64,000 nucleotides of DNA. Origin: Lycocorax pyrrhopterus obiensis. Its lineage: Eukaryota > Chordata > Aves > Passeriformes > Paradisaeidae. The notes beneath the pieces are model-generated. The model was not told the DNA's origin, did no database searches, and saw nothing but the letters and a program-made list of their open reading frames with translations. The position numbers were made by a program, and so were the translations under genes. Location: the NCBI GenBank assembly GCA_014706295.1, contig JACSVZ010000016.1, forward strand, positions 1,078,168-1,142,167, in the 5' to 3' direction. Below are positions 1 through 12,900 of this stretch, one piece after another. Position 1 is the stretch's first letter. Each line of letters opens with the position of its first letter.

Positions 1-985
1 CCTTTCCTGCTTCCATCTTCCCTTTTCCTCAGGCAGAGCCCCCGCGGCGCTTTCCGGCCCGGCGCTGGGTGTGCTTTGATTTGGCACAAAGCACGTACAA
101 TGACGGTTCCTCACCGAGAAATGAGCAAAACCCTTTGGACACAAATGGCACCTCCTTTTGTTTTGTAGTGTACCATGGTGTCATTTTCTGTGAATGTGGT
201 CAGAGCTTTTTGTTGGTTTTGGTTTGTTTCTCCCCCCGTCTTTTTTGTGGGGTGGGCAGGGTGGGGGGTTAAAGCCATAGGAAGAAAAATGTGATGTACG
301 TGTCCAGTCTGTACTTTTTTGTTTTTGTTTTGCAAGAAGAGTTGAAAAATATTTTTGATAATGAGTAAATGGTGGAAAATGCTTCTTAGTATTCTTGTCT
401 TTATTTGCCAACCCAAGTACCTAAGATCTGTGTTTTTTAGCCCTCATGAGATTTAACGATGTCCTATTAAAATGTATTTAGTTAAACTTGTATGTGATTT
501 TTGTGTTGACCCAGAGGGATCCTACCAGTCTCTAATTTGGTGGTTTGATCGTGACCTACTAATGTAAATCTGTTTATTAGTCCACTGCGTGTAAGCGAAG
601 TAGCGACCCGGAGTCTGGGAGTGGCTGCACAGCACGGGTTGTGTCGGAATGCTTTTGCAGAGCTGTTCAGTTTTGCCGAGATTGTTGATGGTACATTTTT
701 AGGACTTTCCTTTAATTAAATACAAAGTACCTTTGCTCCAGAAATGTGGGAGTATTTGGAATCTTTACTATCTCACTGCTGCATTCAATGTGGTACCAAA
801 AGTTGGAGAACTTAGGTCAAGAGTGTTCCGGAGCGTCGACAGGAGAGCCCTGATGGTTAATGTAAAACTGCAAATGGTAGATTCAGGTTGTTTCTAAAAA
901 CATTTCCTTTTATGCTGCCACATTCTTGAAATGTATATTAAAATTCAAATTGATTTAATAAATGTTAGTTTTCTAATTCTCTTTT
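1..985 (+). other. 3' untranslated region of a plus-strand gene, possibly MSL2
   Basis: All three forward frames close early (stops near 75, 168 and 270) and none resembles a protein I know. The stretch is AU-rich with T-runs and ends in a good polyadenylation signal, which is how a vertebrate 3' UTR looks. A cttttcctcag near 22-32 could be a splice acceptor or just pyrimidine-rich UTR. In human, from memory, MSL2 (an MSL histone acetyltransferase complex subunit) lies tail to tail with PPP2R3A, and PPP2R3A is convergent here too, so MSL2 is the leading guess. That identification is inference from gene order, not from sequence. Confidence 0.45.
957..962 (+). terminator. Polyadenylation signal AATAAA of the left-hand gene
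   Basis: A canonical AATAAA hexamer is followed by T-rich sequence within 30 bases (ttagttttctaattctcttt). It sits at the end of an AU-rich UTR-like stretch. Transcription of the left-hand gene probably ends near 980-1000. Confidence 0.5.
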
Positions 986-1734
986 GCAACTGCTGAAGGC
1001 ATCAGTGTGGCATATGTTGAACTCACTGTCTAAATACTACTTAGTGTGTTGATGACTAATTCTGTAATTGTTTAAATTAGGGTTGGCTTGGTTTGGTTTC
1101 CTTGCCCTCCTGGCTAGTTGTTCGTGAGCTGAGCAATGGAAAGGATCGTCTTGGTGCTGACAGGAATTCCAGCAGCTCCAGTTGGGAAAGCATTCCTTCC
1201 ACAGCAGCTTCCTGATGTGGGGCCTTCCTGCCTTGGCTTGGGCATAGAGCAGGGTGAGAACCTGGTCCAGCACAGCTCAGCAGGGACTTGTCCCTGCTGC
1301 CCATCCCGAGGAGCTGGGCAGTCACTGGTGGGGTGCAGCTCAAGGATCGTTTCAGCTCCAGCCTGGCCCCAGCTGGGCTGCCCGGAATTCCCGACATTCC
1401 TCCTGCAGGGCTCTGGATCCAGGGAACTGTTCTCAGCATTAGCACAGAGGGAGCTGCTTGAGGACTTCTTCTCATAGAGAAAGTGTGTGATACTCCAGTT
1501 TTCTTCCCAGTCCCCTTGAAGGCAGGGATTAACTTCCAAACTTTATTAAAACCCTGTAATTTGTAGAGCAGAGTCAGAAAGAAAAAGCAGCAGTTTATGG
1601 TCACATGTAGTGGTACAAAATCCAGTGCTTCTGACCATCCAGGTCTGAACATGGATCTGAACAAGGAGGAGAAGCCCTCTGCTCTTCCACGTGGACTGGA
1701 AAGGCTCTTCCCGGGTATCACACATTAGGACGTG

Positions 1735-1857
1735 TTCAAACACACAAGTCCGTGTGGCCGTTGGTGATAGGGTTTAGAGGGCAGGGTGGAGCTCTGTCAA
1801 AGGTTGGGACTTGGTGATCGTGGGGGTCTTTTCCAACCTTAATGATTCTATGATACA
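1735..1857 (+). mobile_element. CR1 LINE 3' tail
   Basis: Matches the familiar 3' end of avian CR1 retrotransposons: gtgttcaa at the left, then a ctctgtcaaaggttgg block, gatcgtgggggtcttttcc, and the terminal aaccttaatgattctatga. It is strongly 5' truncated, as most CR1 copies are. The left boundary is approximate. Confidence 0.85.
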
Positions 1858-3074
1858 TCAGGGGTTGGGATTAAATCCCAGAGGAGGGGGGACAGAGAAA
1901 CAAAAAATGAACCCCTGGCTGTGTTACCTCACAGCTCTCCCAGCAGGAGCCGTTCTCGCTCCCTGGCTTGTCTGACCACGGTGCAGAGCCAGGGGCACTG
2001 GGGGCACAGCAGCCTCTCCCTGCTGATGTTCTTCCCTTGCATGGGAGCGGAAACATTCCCCAGAACAGCTGCCTCCTGCACAGAGGCTCCTCTTGGTGCC
2101 TTCAGCACAGCCCGGGGCTGCCCCCGCCAGCCCCAGCATTCGGTGGTGGCAGAAGAATCTGCAGAGTTACAGGGAAATAAACCCGAAAAGCCTGTTTGCC
2201 AAGGCAGGTACTTCTGGCACAGCAGGGAGCTGCTCCCTCAGTGAAACTCCCAGAGTTTCAAGGAACAGATCCCACAGCTGTGGCACAGGGAAGGTGCAGA
2301 GGTTCTGGCGTGACCCAGCCCAGAAGCATCTTTTTACTGCATGCAAGAAGCACTCCCTCCCCAGATATTTCTTATTTAAGTTCTATACAAATCAGTTAGA
2401 AAAGAACTTTTGATTGCTAACTTGCAGAACTGAAAGGATACAAACAAGCACCTTTGTAAGGATCATTCCAAGTGTGTGGCTCAGCTGAGGAAATCCCCTC
2501 TGAAAGGTAGGTGATGCTGTTTCCAGTACTACCAAGAACATCACAGGTATATCTTTGGTCTTAACTATTTAAGTTCAGAAATTGAAGTGCTTTTGCTACC
2601 CTAAAGAAACTCACCAAAAGGTTTCTGTTCTATAGACAGATTTAGGCACCCCTTGGTGAAGCAATACAAGAGCAATACACTGACTCTGCCTGAGTATTTG
2701 CATATAAGTAAATTAGAAAAGGCATTCCTGCTTTTCCCCCTTTTTTTTTTTTTGTTCATGCCACTTGCAAAAGATCCAGGAGATACTGCTTCCTCATTTT
2801 AACCTGGCCTGAAAAAAAGAGAGTTGGGTGTTTCAGTAAGTCATCACAGGGACAGTGCTCCACACTGAGGATGCAGATGGGAGGCAGGTAAGTGGTCAGA
2901 TTGCTTTATCCCAGTATTTTTGAGAAGAAAGCCTGGAATTTTGGCTTTGGAAGGCATTTGCTTGCAGGTAACTGGGTGGTGTGAACTCACCACTGCAGGG
3001 AAGGAGAGTTTGGCACAGCAGCTGGAGATGAAGTGAGCAGTAACACTATCCCACCACCGAGGCAGGTTCTCCTT
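1858..3074. other. Intergenic DNA between the two convergent genes
   Basis: No coding pattern, splice structure or repeat family recognised. It contains a run of 13 T at 2741-2753. It is the spacer between the presumed 3' ends of the left-hand gene and PPP2R3A. Confidence 0.4.
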
Positions 3075-3091
3075 TTTAAATTCAAAAGTCC

Positions 3092-3097
3092 TTTATT
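3092..3097 (-). terminator. Distal polyadenylation signal candidate for PPP2R3A
   Basis: TTTATT on the plus strand reads AATAAA on the minus strand, in an AU-rich stretch that also contains a short ATT repeat (about 3195-3208). It would define the long 3' UTR form. Confidence 0.4.
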
Positions 3098-5339
3098 TGC
3101 CAAAAAAGAAGAAAATACAAAGTAAAAATACAAAGATCAAACCATGCCAGCACAAAATGTCTCCAAAACTACTTTACAAAGTATGAGAACCTTTATTATT
3201 ATTATTAAATATTCCATTTCTAACCCCCTCACCCAGTGATACAGTGAGAAGATGAGCACACAAGGGGAAGCTCTGTTGGTGTTTTTCTTACAGCAGCTCG
3301 TGCTTGTCACTGAGGTTCAGTTTTGTTTGCATAGACCTAAGGTACTGATCTAGAGGCTCCAAATCCATACTGTTACAATGACAGTTCAGTGAGCTCAGCG
3401 CTGGTCTTTCAGGACTATTTTGTTTCAGAAACTAAGCCCAGTACTTCGTTAGAGTGTCTTGAGTCAACTTCCTTAAATCCTTGGTTCAGGAGAGCAGGAA
3501 GGCTTTGGAATCCCTTTTTTGCTGTCCATGTCTGTTCTGCAGCACTTGCCCCTTGGAGGCAGGAGGGGAGCTGGAGCAGTGCCCTTGGTTCATTGCCAAA
3601 AATTGGGATGCAGCAAGTACTACTGAGATTTTAGAAGAAAGAAAGAAAAAATCCACCTAGTACCATTCCAGCAGTAATACTGAGCCATATCTCATATCTC
3701 CCCTCTTAGTACTGCAGAGACAAAATATCTGTGATACAAAAGTAAAAAGCAAGGGGTTTGTAAGAACACAGGGCTTCATTTTGCTAGACAAAAGCAGACT
3801 AGAGAGAACAAATAAGTACAAACATATTTTTATCATGCAAAACTGAATTTTACTCACTTTTCTGACTACTTGTAAGGAAAAAGCCTTCGGTGTGAGCTGG
3901 ATGTGCACTGAGAAATGCAGGATGTGTCCTTCCAGGGCTGCAACATCTGAAGTGGCACTTACATGGAGTCAGGAGGCAACAGCCAGAGCCAAGGGACTCC
4001 TACAAATCATCTGAGCAGGGATTCCAGAGCTGCTTCACTCTCAGAGCCAGCTGAGCTCCGGGGCCGCTGTGCTGCAGCTGAGCAGCTCTGCTGGCTGGGC
4101 ATAAACACCCTTGACTATCCCAGAAAAAAGAAAAGAAGTAGGGACAGGAGTTCCCAAATTTATCTCACTTAAACCCTGCAGAGTTACAAACCTTCCATCC
4201 AGAGCAGCTGGGGACAGAGCTAAGTCACAAATGGGGTGTAGAACACCTCCTCTACTACTGCATGTGTGCCTGCTGAATCGTGGTTATTTTCAAGTACTTT
4301 AGGGACAGAGACTGGGTTTCCACTCCTGGAGTATTACTGCAGGTTTTGCACTGCCATCGTGGTAGCAGTGGCTTCTGCAGCTTGTCTTTCTATTCACATA
4401 GAATGCAAAACATTTGCTGTAAATTGGGGGAGGTTTGTTGGATTAGCTTGTGTTGACCTACCAGAAAGCATGGATTGGGTTTGGATTCACTCTGTATTGT
4501 TGTAGCAGTACTGAATATCTGTTTGTAGGAGAGAGGGGCTGGGTTTGGGCTCAGCAGAGCAGCTACCAGCTCCTGTCTCCATTTATTGACCCAGCCCTTG
4601 GGAAGGCAGCTGGTGAGTTTTACCAGACTCTGGGTTCCGACTTCTGCAAAGAAAGGCACCGGTTCAGGCTGGTGTGGTGTGAGGTGGGAGCCTGAGCTCA
4701 GGGATGGGTTGAATTAAAAGCCCCCTGCAAAAGGCAGATGAGAAGGACCCTGAAGTGGTGACTGAGGCTTTCCAGAACTGGCAAACGAGACATGGCAGTA
4801 GTGCTGCTGCTGGAGGACCATGAGGGTTCCATTTCAGCCTAGAATGGGCTCAGGTTCTTCTTGTTCCTTTTGAGGAATCTCTGTCTTTGGAGAGATGTAA
4901 AGAGACATCAAACTGAAAGGCCCCTCTGGCCCATGGCAGTGAGGGAAGGGTGAACTCCTGCTGTGCCCAGGTTCTTCTCAGAAAACGTGGCTGGAGCTGG
5001 TTACAAGCAGCAGCTGTGGGGCCTCCATCCTGTGTCCATTCCTGCAGTCAGTTCCTTGGTGGTTCTGCATTTGGGCATTTGTGGAATCACCCCCAGGGAA
5101 GGTTTTCCCTTCGAGGTTATGGCAGTGATGGAGATGGGATCCAGACCTGCTGTATGCTTGCTGCATGCCAGGGGCTTGTCTTGGTTTGGTCAGAGTGTTC
5201 CCTGCTTCATCTGCTATTATGGGATGCAGGTCACCTGGCAGGGCCTTTGCTAACAATGTGGGCATCCAGAAGTTTCCCAAATACCAAGTCCAGGATCCTG
5301 GGGGAGTGTGTATGCATCTGGTCAGTTCAACTGAAACCT

Positions 5340-5720
5340 TTCTCTCTCCCCGAGTTTGCTCGTGGGAGAGTCCTGAGGCCAGGGAGGCAGCAGCACATCC
5401 CCCGGGCAGGGGGAGGCAGGCCTGGGGCTTCAGAGGCTCCTGGAAAAGCCCAGACTGCACTGGAGCGATCAGCCCGCTCCTCGTGTGGATTCCGAGCCCT
5501 GGAGGTACCGCAGGGCTCCAGTCCCGTCCTGTCCGTGGGGACAGCCGAGCTCTCTCCCCCCTGCCCCCGGCGGGCAGCAGGGGCCGGCAGCTCCCGGCAC
5601 TTCGGGCAGGAGGCGCAGCTCGAGGCTCCCACAGGGAGGTAACAGGAGATGCAGGGCACACACCACAACCCAGCATTACAGACTGGGCACAGCTGGCAGG
5701 GCCAGCACCTGGCACAGCTG
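5340..5720. other. GC-rich stretch inside the putative PPP2R3A 3' UTR
   Basis: Locally GC- and CpG-rich compared with its surroundings. Reading frames are open on both strands (about 4950-5642 plus, 4978-5715 minus), but neither has a recognisable domain. Long open frames on both strands at once are expected from stop-poor GC-rich sequence, so I do not call a gene. Confidence 0.4.
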
Positions 5721-6614
5721 AGGTAAGGCCCAGACCTGCTTGTGTGTATATAAGGGCTAAAATGAAGAGTTTGTTCTAATCACCCCTGTGCCTGATCACA
5801 GACAGTTCCTGCTGGCCAGGAGGCACAGCTGCAGCAGCACTCGGTGCTGAGAGCAGAGGCATCACTTGTGATTCTAGGGGGAAAGTTGGTTTAATTTTGC
5901 ACTTAAAGCAAGAATTCATTAGTTACAGCATTTCCTCCCTGAGACTGGGAGAAAAATTAATTTTGGCAATAATACAGACTAATTCCTTTACTAGTTAAAA
6001 GATGGGGTTGGTTTTTTCTTCATTATCTCAGCTTAGTCTCTTGGCTACAGGTTAAAGAAGGCTGCAGGAGAGGAGGAGAACACAGGAATGGACGGGACTG
6101 GTGCACACCAGGCACAGCAGCTGAACAGCAGCAATCTGTATTTGCTGTAAATATTCTACAAAACACTTCTACAAAGTAGAAATCGACACAGACAAAGCTC
6201 TGGCCAGAGGCAGATCAGCACAGAAGGGGACATAGGACTAGAACAGGTAACTCTATCTCAAATTCCTGGAGAACGTGACCCAGTGTAGTGCTGAAAGTGC
6301 TCGCAGACGCAGAGCAGTGAACCAGTCCAGCAGCCAGGGTAAGAGCTTGGGGGCAAAGCACAAAGGGGCTTCACCCTCCCTGTGCACAGGCACGTTCTCG
6401 TCGTTTCCAGGACAGGAAGGAAAAAAACCAGCTTCATTGTGACCTGTGTTTTAAAAGATTTCTAGACACACATTGAAGTTAATTTGGCAGCTCTGTTGTC
6501 ACTCCTGGTGTAAAGCCAAGGGGACAGAGTGGCACAGGACAGAACTGACTGAGAAACAACCACTGTAGATGTTGCATGCAGCTGTTACAGGTAATCAATC
6601 ATTAGATGCTGGCA

Positions 6615-6620
6615 TTTATT
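6615..6620 (-). terminator. Proximal polyadenylation signal candidate for PPP2R3A
   Basis: Reads AATAAA on the minus strand about 270 bases after the stop codon. It would give a short 3' UTR form. Confidence 0.45.
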
Positions 6621-6888
6621 GCACATCTGGGGACATAACAGAATTTATATATAAATGAAACAAGGTGCAATCACCATTTTCAATGAGTGGCACGATAGCA
6701 CATTGTAAAAAGCCTTTTCATAGAAATTACCTTATTGCAATTACACAGGAAGACAAAAAGGGGTCTCAAGTTTCAGTGTACAAAATAAAGCACATTGTTC
6801 CAATGACGGATTTAAGGAAAACCCCCAAGTGCCTTGGGACTAAATGCTCTCCAGTTTGAAAAGCATGGGCTAAGTGTCTTCCATTCCT

Positions 6889-6985
6889 CTACGCTGAGAG
6901 GTCTGAGAGAACTAGTTTGTCTGACTTGTCTCCAGTTTCAGGAGGAGGTAAGACTTCATCTGTGTCATAGTCTTCTTCACATGAT
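6889..6985 (-). CDS. PPP2R3A: PPP2R3A coding exon 13 (C-terminus and stop)
   Basis: Acceptor tgcag is at 6986-6987; the first base completes a Gly codon from exon 12. It encodes residues 1090-1121, beginning [11 protein letters not shown] and ending in TAG. The acidic EDYDTDE matches the human C-terminal tail, but the sequence after it is poorly conserved and the protein stops sooner. Confidence 0.9.
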
Positions 6986-9900
6986 CTGCAAAGACAAAAG
7001 GTGTGTCTTTAAAAGCTGTATTTTGGTTTTCAGGGCAGTTATTTCAGTGGCTGCTAAGCCAGCTGGCTAAAATGCAGTAGCATGTGAGAGGTGAACCTCG
7101 AGGAGGAGATTCCTGAGGCATTGGGAAGAGGGTGGCAGTAATCAGTACTCTGACAGCTGATACAGATCTGTGCTCCCATCCAGCCTCATCTGTAAGTTCC
7201 AGAACAAATTCTCACTGGTGTTAGAGTGGCATTAGAAAATTTGAAACCAGCTTGAGTAACAATTGTCATGAACTCCCAGAGCCTCAGTAGTTCAGTGTAG
7301 AAATAAAGCCATCCAGCCACAGCCCCAGGCCCCAGAGGAGCCTTGGCTCAGAAACACCTGGTCCAAAGCATCTTCTGGCTGAGGTGTGTTTTGACAGACA
7401 CAGAAGAACAATTGTGGCCATGCTCTCATGTTTCTCTCTCCCTCAGTTTGAGGTTTGATATCCAGGATTGAGCATTTATGTTCTGAGGAGGTCTGGTGGG
7501 AATTCCCAGCTCCAGCTGCACTATCCAGGCTGGTTGGGTTCCATGCCCTGCAGCACAGGATACGGCTCTGGGGCTCTCAGCCCATTCCTTGTCCTGAGAA
7601 ATCATGTTTTTGAGATGTTTCCCTTCAGTCACAGCATACTATGGGTTAGTTTTGCAGGGCTCCCAAGAAATTAAAGTTCTTCCTTTTGTTTTAAAGCAAG
7701 GCTGCTCACAAAGGAAATGCTGGAGCAGGTGCTCCAACGGCCAGCACAGGAATGGCTCTCATGTTCAGTGACAAACTGGCCTGCAAAAAGGTGAACTCCT
7801 TTGATAGCCCAGCATGGATGTGCCAGGAAGGAATTGTCTACCCCTTCTTGTGGTGTTTTTCCCTTGGCTGACCCATATGCACTCACAGCAAACCCTTGGG
7901 AGGCTGTGAGGCTGTGGGCAGGATGCCCCCTGTGTGCAGGGGAGACCAGCCCAGACCTTCCTGGAGAACACTGTCCTCTCTCTTCCATTAGGAAAGCACC
8001 TGGTTACTAATTCTGCCACCTTCTGGATTCTTGCATTAAGTGGGAGAAAGGAAACAATGGTCTGGTCTGGATCCTGCTCCAATACCTGCTCTGACCACAT
8101 GTGCAAGGTTGCCAAAATCTGTGCAATTTGCACCCTTCTTGCCTCAGTGGTGCCCGTGGGGGCTGCATTGCCCTGCCTCCCCCACCAGGAATGGATGGGG
8201 AATGTTTGTAGGTGCCTCAGCTTCTCTAATCTCTCCTTAGTTTAAAGTGATGCAGCTGAGGAAAACTTTGTATTTCCATTTGAATGCTGTTCTTAGAACG
8301 TTCCTTTTGTATCTCCTTCTCCTCCAATTCTACCACCTTCTGTTAGCCTTGTCCCTTTCTCTCCTACACATGGAATGTGACTTCTGCTGTGCACTGCACA
8401 CTCACCAGCAGCTGGAGCTCCATTATAATCTTCTTCAGGCACCTTTTGCTTCTGCACTGAACCTTCTCATGTCTGCTTCAAAAGGGGCTTCCCACCGTCC
8501 TTTCCCAGTGAGTCACTTTTCCACTTTGCTCCTTAAGGCTCAACAGTGCCTGCCTTTCCCATCTTGGAATAAATGCTTTGCACCCTTAAGCTAAGAAGCA
8601 TCTCTGGGATGTTTCTGACCAAGATTAGCACTAAAGGCAATCAATCCCTGCTCTCCTTCCAGGACAGTCGCAGAACATCAGTCCCATAAAAACAAATACG
8701 GGCTTGTGTAGGTTAAACACCCATTCCTGAAGACTCAACTGTGGCAACTCTAGGTTGTTCAGAGGACGGAAATTACTCCACGGAATTCTTTGCCCTTCCT
8801 TCTGGCAAACAGACATTTTGGCTCTGGGTGATTCAGCGATGTCCTTGTCCCCCCTTTCCCTTCCTTACACTGCTGGGTTCTGGGAATGGAGCAGCTGAGC
8901 CATCAGACAACTGGAGGGTGACAAGAACAATGGTCTGAGCTGCCTGAACCAACATCCTCTGATCCTGTGCCTCTGTCCCCCCTCTCCACTCTGAGCAGGA
9001 TGCTCTGCATTGTGCCCTGGCTCCCTGTTGTTCAAGGGATGTTTTCCCACCAGCAGCTGATAAAAGATCCTCTTTCTCCTCCTTTTCCTTCCCATGTAGA
9101 AAGATCTCTTTCCCTGAAGGCAGTGGTGGTTTCCATGTCCATCAGCTGGCTGAGGCTGGGTTCTGGGACAGTGAACCAAGCAGTGCCCACTGCTGCCCTG
9201 CCCTGCAGGAAGGCTTGGCTTGCTGCAAAACCAAGGCTTGTATCTGCATCAAGGGCTTGTGCTGGCCAGACCCAGCTGTTGGTGCTGCCTCCAGAGAGCA
9301 GTGTGGGTGTCCATTCCCCAGGGACAGCCTCTCTCCATGGAACCCCACACAGGTCAGAGAGCAGAGCGCGGCTGAGAAGAGCTCAGATCAGCTGAGGCTT
9401 CCAGTGAAACGTGATGTTTTATTGCTGTCTCGAGCATGACAAGACCTTCCTCTTATTTTTGGTGACTGCAGCTCTTGATGGAGTCCATCATCCTGGAAGG
9501 CACTGAGAGCATCCACTACCTTTACGAGATTTCCGTTCCAGGAGCAGGGCTCTCTCCTGGGCATGCCTCAGCCAGCTTTAGACTGACTGGCTTTAGAAAC
9601 TTTCCTTCCAGAGAAGCAGGGACAGGGCTAATCACAGATGTGGGACACACTTACTAATGCATCTGTGATTGCTGAATGATGGCTGTTTTCAAATGTACTC
9701 ATAAGACAAAGACCAGATTTCATGTTCTGCCAGCTAACTTAGCCAAAAATCTTCCAGTCTGTCCCAGAGCTCACCAGGAATTGTCTTGGTTCTGTCCCCG
9801 CTCCCTGTTTCTATCATCCTCAAAACACAGCAGAAATAATGTATGTGCAAAAACTCAATGGCTCTTTCTAGCAAATTTGTCTGGGCATACAGCTCTTTGT

Positions 9901-12900
9901 TTTTCTTTTTCCCTTCTTTTTTCCTTCATGGTCTGTTGCTATGCTCCACAAATGAGATCTAATCCTGCTGCCATGACTACAGAGCTTTTCAGGGGCTCTT
10001 AAAAGCAAGCAGCCAGGTTGCTGACATGCTCTTTGCAGGAAGACACACAGCTGCTTCAGACCAACTTCAAAAATCTGACATCACCTGTCGCTCTTTCCCT
10101 GGTTTTGGGGACTTTGGGAACTTGTGGTCCTGCAAAGCTTTAATGGCAGCCTCCTGTTTCTTTTCTGTGCTGAGGACAGAAGTGTTGCAAAGTAGTTGCA
10201 GAGAATGCAGCAATTTCATCTTCCATCCTGCCCTACCTCATCTTCCATTGTGAAGGCCACAGAAAGGCCAGGCAGCTCAGAGGGGCTGAGGGAACAGCCG
10301 GTTGCTGCTTGGATGCACAGGCAGAGAGGGGAACTGCTCTCAATAGCTTTGCAAGTCTCTGTGCCTAATTAGTAGGTGCTACTGTTATCCCAAGCAATTT
10401 CCAGTGTGGGAAGTTTTGAAACTGATGCAATCTTCTCAATACTCTACTGGCTCTATAAATACTGCTTAAGACTGGATGCAATCCTGAATCATGCAGGATT
10501 AACACAGGGTAAGCATTCTCTGGGTGGCTGAAAGAAATATTCTCAAGAAGATGCCAACAGAGACATAAATCTAAAGGAACATTAGCCTGAGTCTCCATTT
10601 ATCTGCAAGAAGTCCTTGCACACAGAGAAGTTCTGGAACAACTGCTCTGCCTAAATTCACTGACTAAAGATAGCTGGTGTGTCTGTCCAGAATCTTACAG
10701 AAGGCTGAAAACTGAGTGTAGGTATTGCAGAAACCAAATGTTTTAAGAAAAAGTCTCAACAAACTTAGTAAATGAATGAAAATATTAAAGTATAACTTAT
10801 GAAGAGCACAGACTAATAGACAAAGCTGGACTAAAGAAAGTCTCTGCTAGGTATAATGTAACAGAGCTACAGCTACTGATCTGTGACAGTGGGACATGGT
10901 CAATACCTGGCCAACACCAGCAAAAGTCATTTGATCTCTATTTTTGTACGGTGACCCAGAGAAATAGGCTTTGTCCTTTTTCCCAGCTCCCTTCACTGGT
11001 GTGTGCAGCTGATCCAAGTGGCTGCCCCCCAACACTACTCCAATCCTGCTGTTGGGAGCAGCTGTCCCGGGCCTCATGTGCTCCAGAGTCCAGTCCCAAT
11101 GCTCATCCCACTACTCCACTTCCTCTGCTGGCGGTGGCAGCACGTGCCCCCACCAGAGCCCAGCGGGAGGCAGCCGTGTGTGCCCAGGGCAGTGCCCAGG
11201 GCAGTGCCAGGCCCGTGCTCACCCCTCCTGGAGCTGCTCGTTCCCAGACTCCTCGGCCACCAGGATCTCGTACTCCTCGGCCGCGTACCTGTCCCAGTCC
11301 GAGGGCTCGGGGCCGTCGCTGTCCACGTCCTAAAGAGATCACACAGTCAGCCTCTGGGGTAGTAAGGAATGGATGGAAACAGCCAGGCAAAAACTGCCTT
11401 AACTGAGAAAGTCACAACCATCTTAGAGTGTTCTAACATCTGCACATAAAGGACTATGAAAAAATACCTCTCATGGTCTGTAAAGCTCAGCATGTGACCT
11501 GAGCTGCCAACAAACTGCATCTGTTCCACTTCAGACATGCAACAACCACACACTTGCTGTGCTCCAGCTCAGTCTGTGCACTCCATATAGGACTGAAGAA
11601 CTCAGCGATTTCAATTCTGTCCATCAAACTGATCTTTTGAGGGACTCTTTACAGTTTGCTAAGTTAGGGCAAGTTTTAGAGAAGATTACAGGATAACACC
11701 TCTATAAACACCTGGCCCTCTGCCATCTACTACAGGATGGGGATAATCAGTTATCCCCCTGGTCTCACTTGACTGCTTTTATGATGATCCAGTTTAAACA
11801 AACAAACAAACAAACAGGGTGGTTCTGTCTTAGGACATATTTAAGCCTTGAATCATGGAACCATGAAGTTTCTATTGGAGATTACATGGGAACAGCTGTG
11901 AGGGAACCAGAGCTGGTGTTGGCATCCCCTCTACTCTTCTGTACTTTGAGCAGATAAGAGGCTTCTGGGAGACAGTCAATAAGCTGTACTTGTGAAAAAA
12001 GTGTTCTATTCAGTTGGATTTTCCCTACATTCAGGAGCACGCTACAGATGAGTGTGAGATTTTTTTTATGTAGAAATAAAGGTTATTTATACCTTTTGCA
12101 CTGCAAAGGGATCCCTCTGTTCATTGTCCAGATATTTCTCTAAATTGAAGAAGGTGTTGAAGAACACATGAGCCATTCTGCACCTCTTCAGGTCTCGCAA
12201 GGTTACTCTTCCTACAGAAAAAACCCACATGGTTGTGTTACTGAGTTCTTTCAAAAGTTTTAATTGTAACACCAGTAGGCTTCAATACCACAAAATTCCT
12301 TCTCAAGTCAGTCAAGGATTTTAACATTATTCAATAAATGGGTGTGTTTCTTAAGCTTAAATCTCACATACCTATGGAGGCCTTTGATATTCATGTGAAA
12401 TATGAAGGAATGGGAATGGTTCAGTTTTACAGTGTAGCCTGTCAGCACATCCCACAGCTGGAGTACACAAGAGTTGCTGCTTCAGTCCCAGGCAGTTAAT
12501 TCACGAGCTCTCTTGCTTTAGTATTTCAGACCTCCTGATGCACAACATCATGGCCCAGTGTGCCATAATTTCCGCCCTGGGACTGACACAGGGCTCTACC
12601 CATGGATGGGTTTCACAGTGGCTTTACCTTCTCAATCCCCCACAAATGAGAGGGCATGAAAGCTCTGCCTAAACAGGACTTACCTTCCCTCTCTGGCTTA
12701 ACGAGGTCCAGCATCTGGCACAGCAGGTCCTGGAAGGGCAGTGGCTCTATGCCCATCACCTCCATGCGCTCACACTGCTCCTCATAGAAGTATTCCAGCT
12801 CGTACATGGACAGCACCCCGTCCCCATCCAGGTCCATGCAGCGGAACCAGTACTCGATGCTGGGAACAGAGCAGGGAACTGCAGCACTGCACCGGGACAT

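Larger units (their letters stand above)
3075..6888 (-). other. PPP2R3A: Putative 3' UTR of PPP2R3A
   Basis: Starts directly after the PPP2R3A stop codon on the minus strand. Two minus-strand AATAAA hexamers suggest a short form (about 270 nt, ending near 6600) and a long form (about 3.8 kb, ending near 3075). A GC-rich island at roughly 5340-5720 lies inside the long form. No conserved coding sequence is seen. The extent is inferred from signals only; transcript data would settle it. Confidence 0.4.

Noticed and set aside
1..68. Possible last coding exon after cttttcctcag
   Set aside because: None of the three frames gives a recognisable C-terminus, so I treat it as UTR.
1077..1721. Minus-strand open frame of 214 codons
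   Set aside because: No ATG start, no domain, overlaps other open frames on both strands, and its left part runs toward the CR1 tail. Taken as chance in stop-poor sequence.
4950..5715. Long open frames on both strands (230 and 245 codons)
   Set aside because: Simultaneous openness on both strands in a GC-rich patch, no recognisable family and no splice logic. It lies in the putative PPP2R3A 3' UTR.
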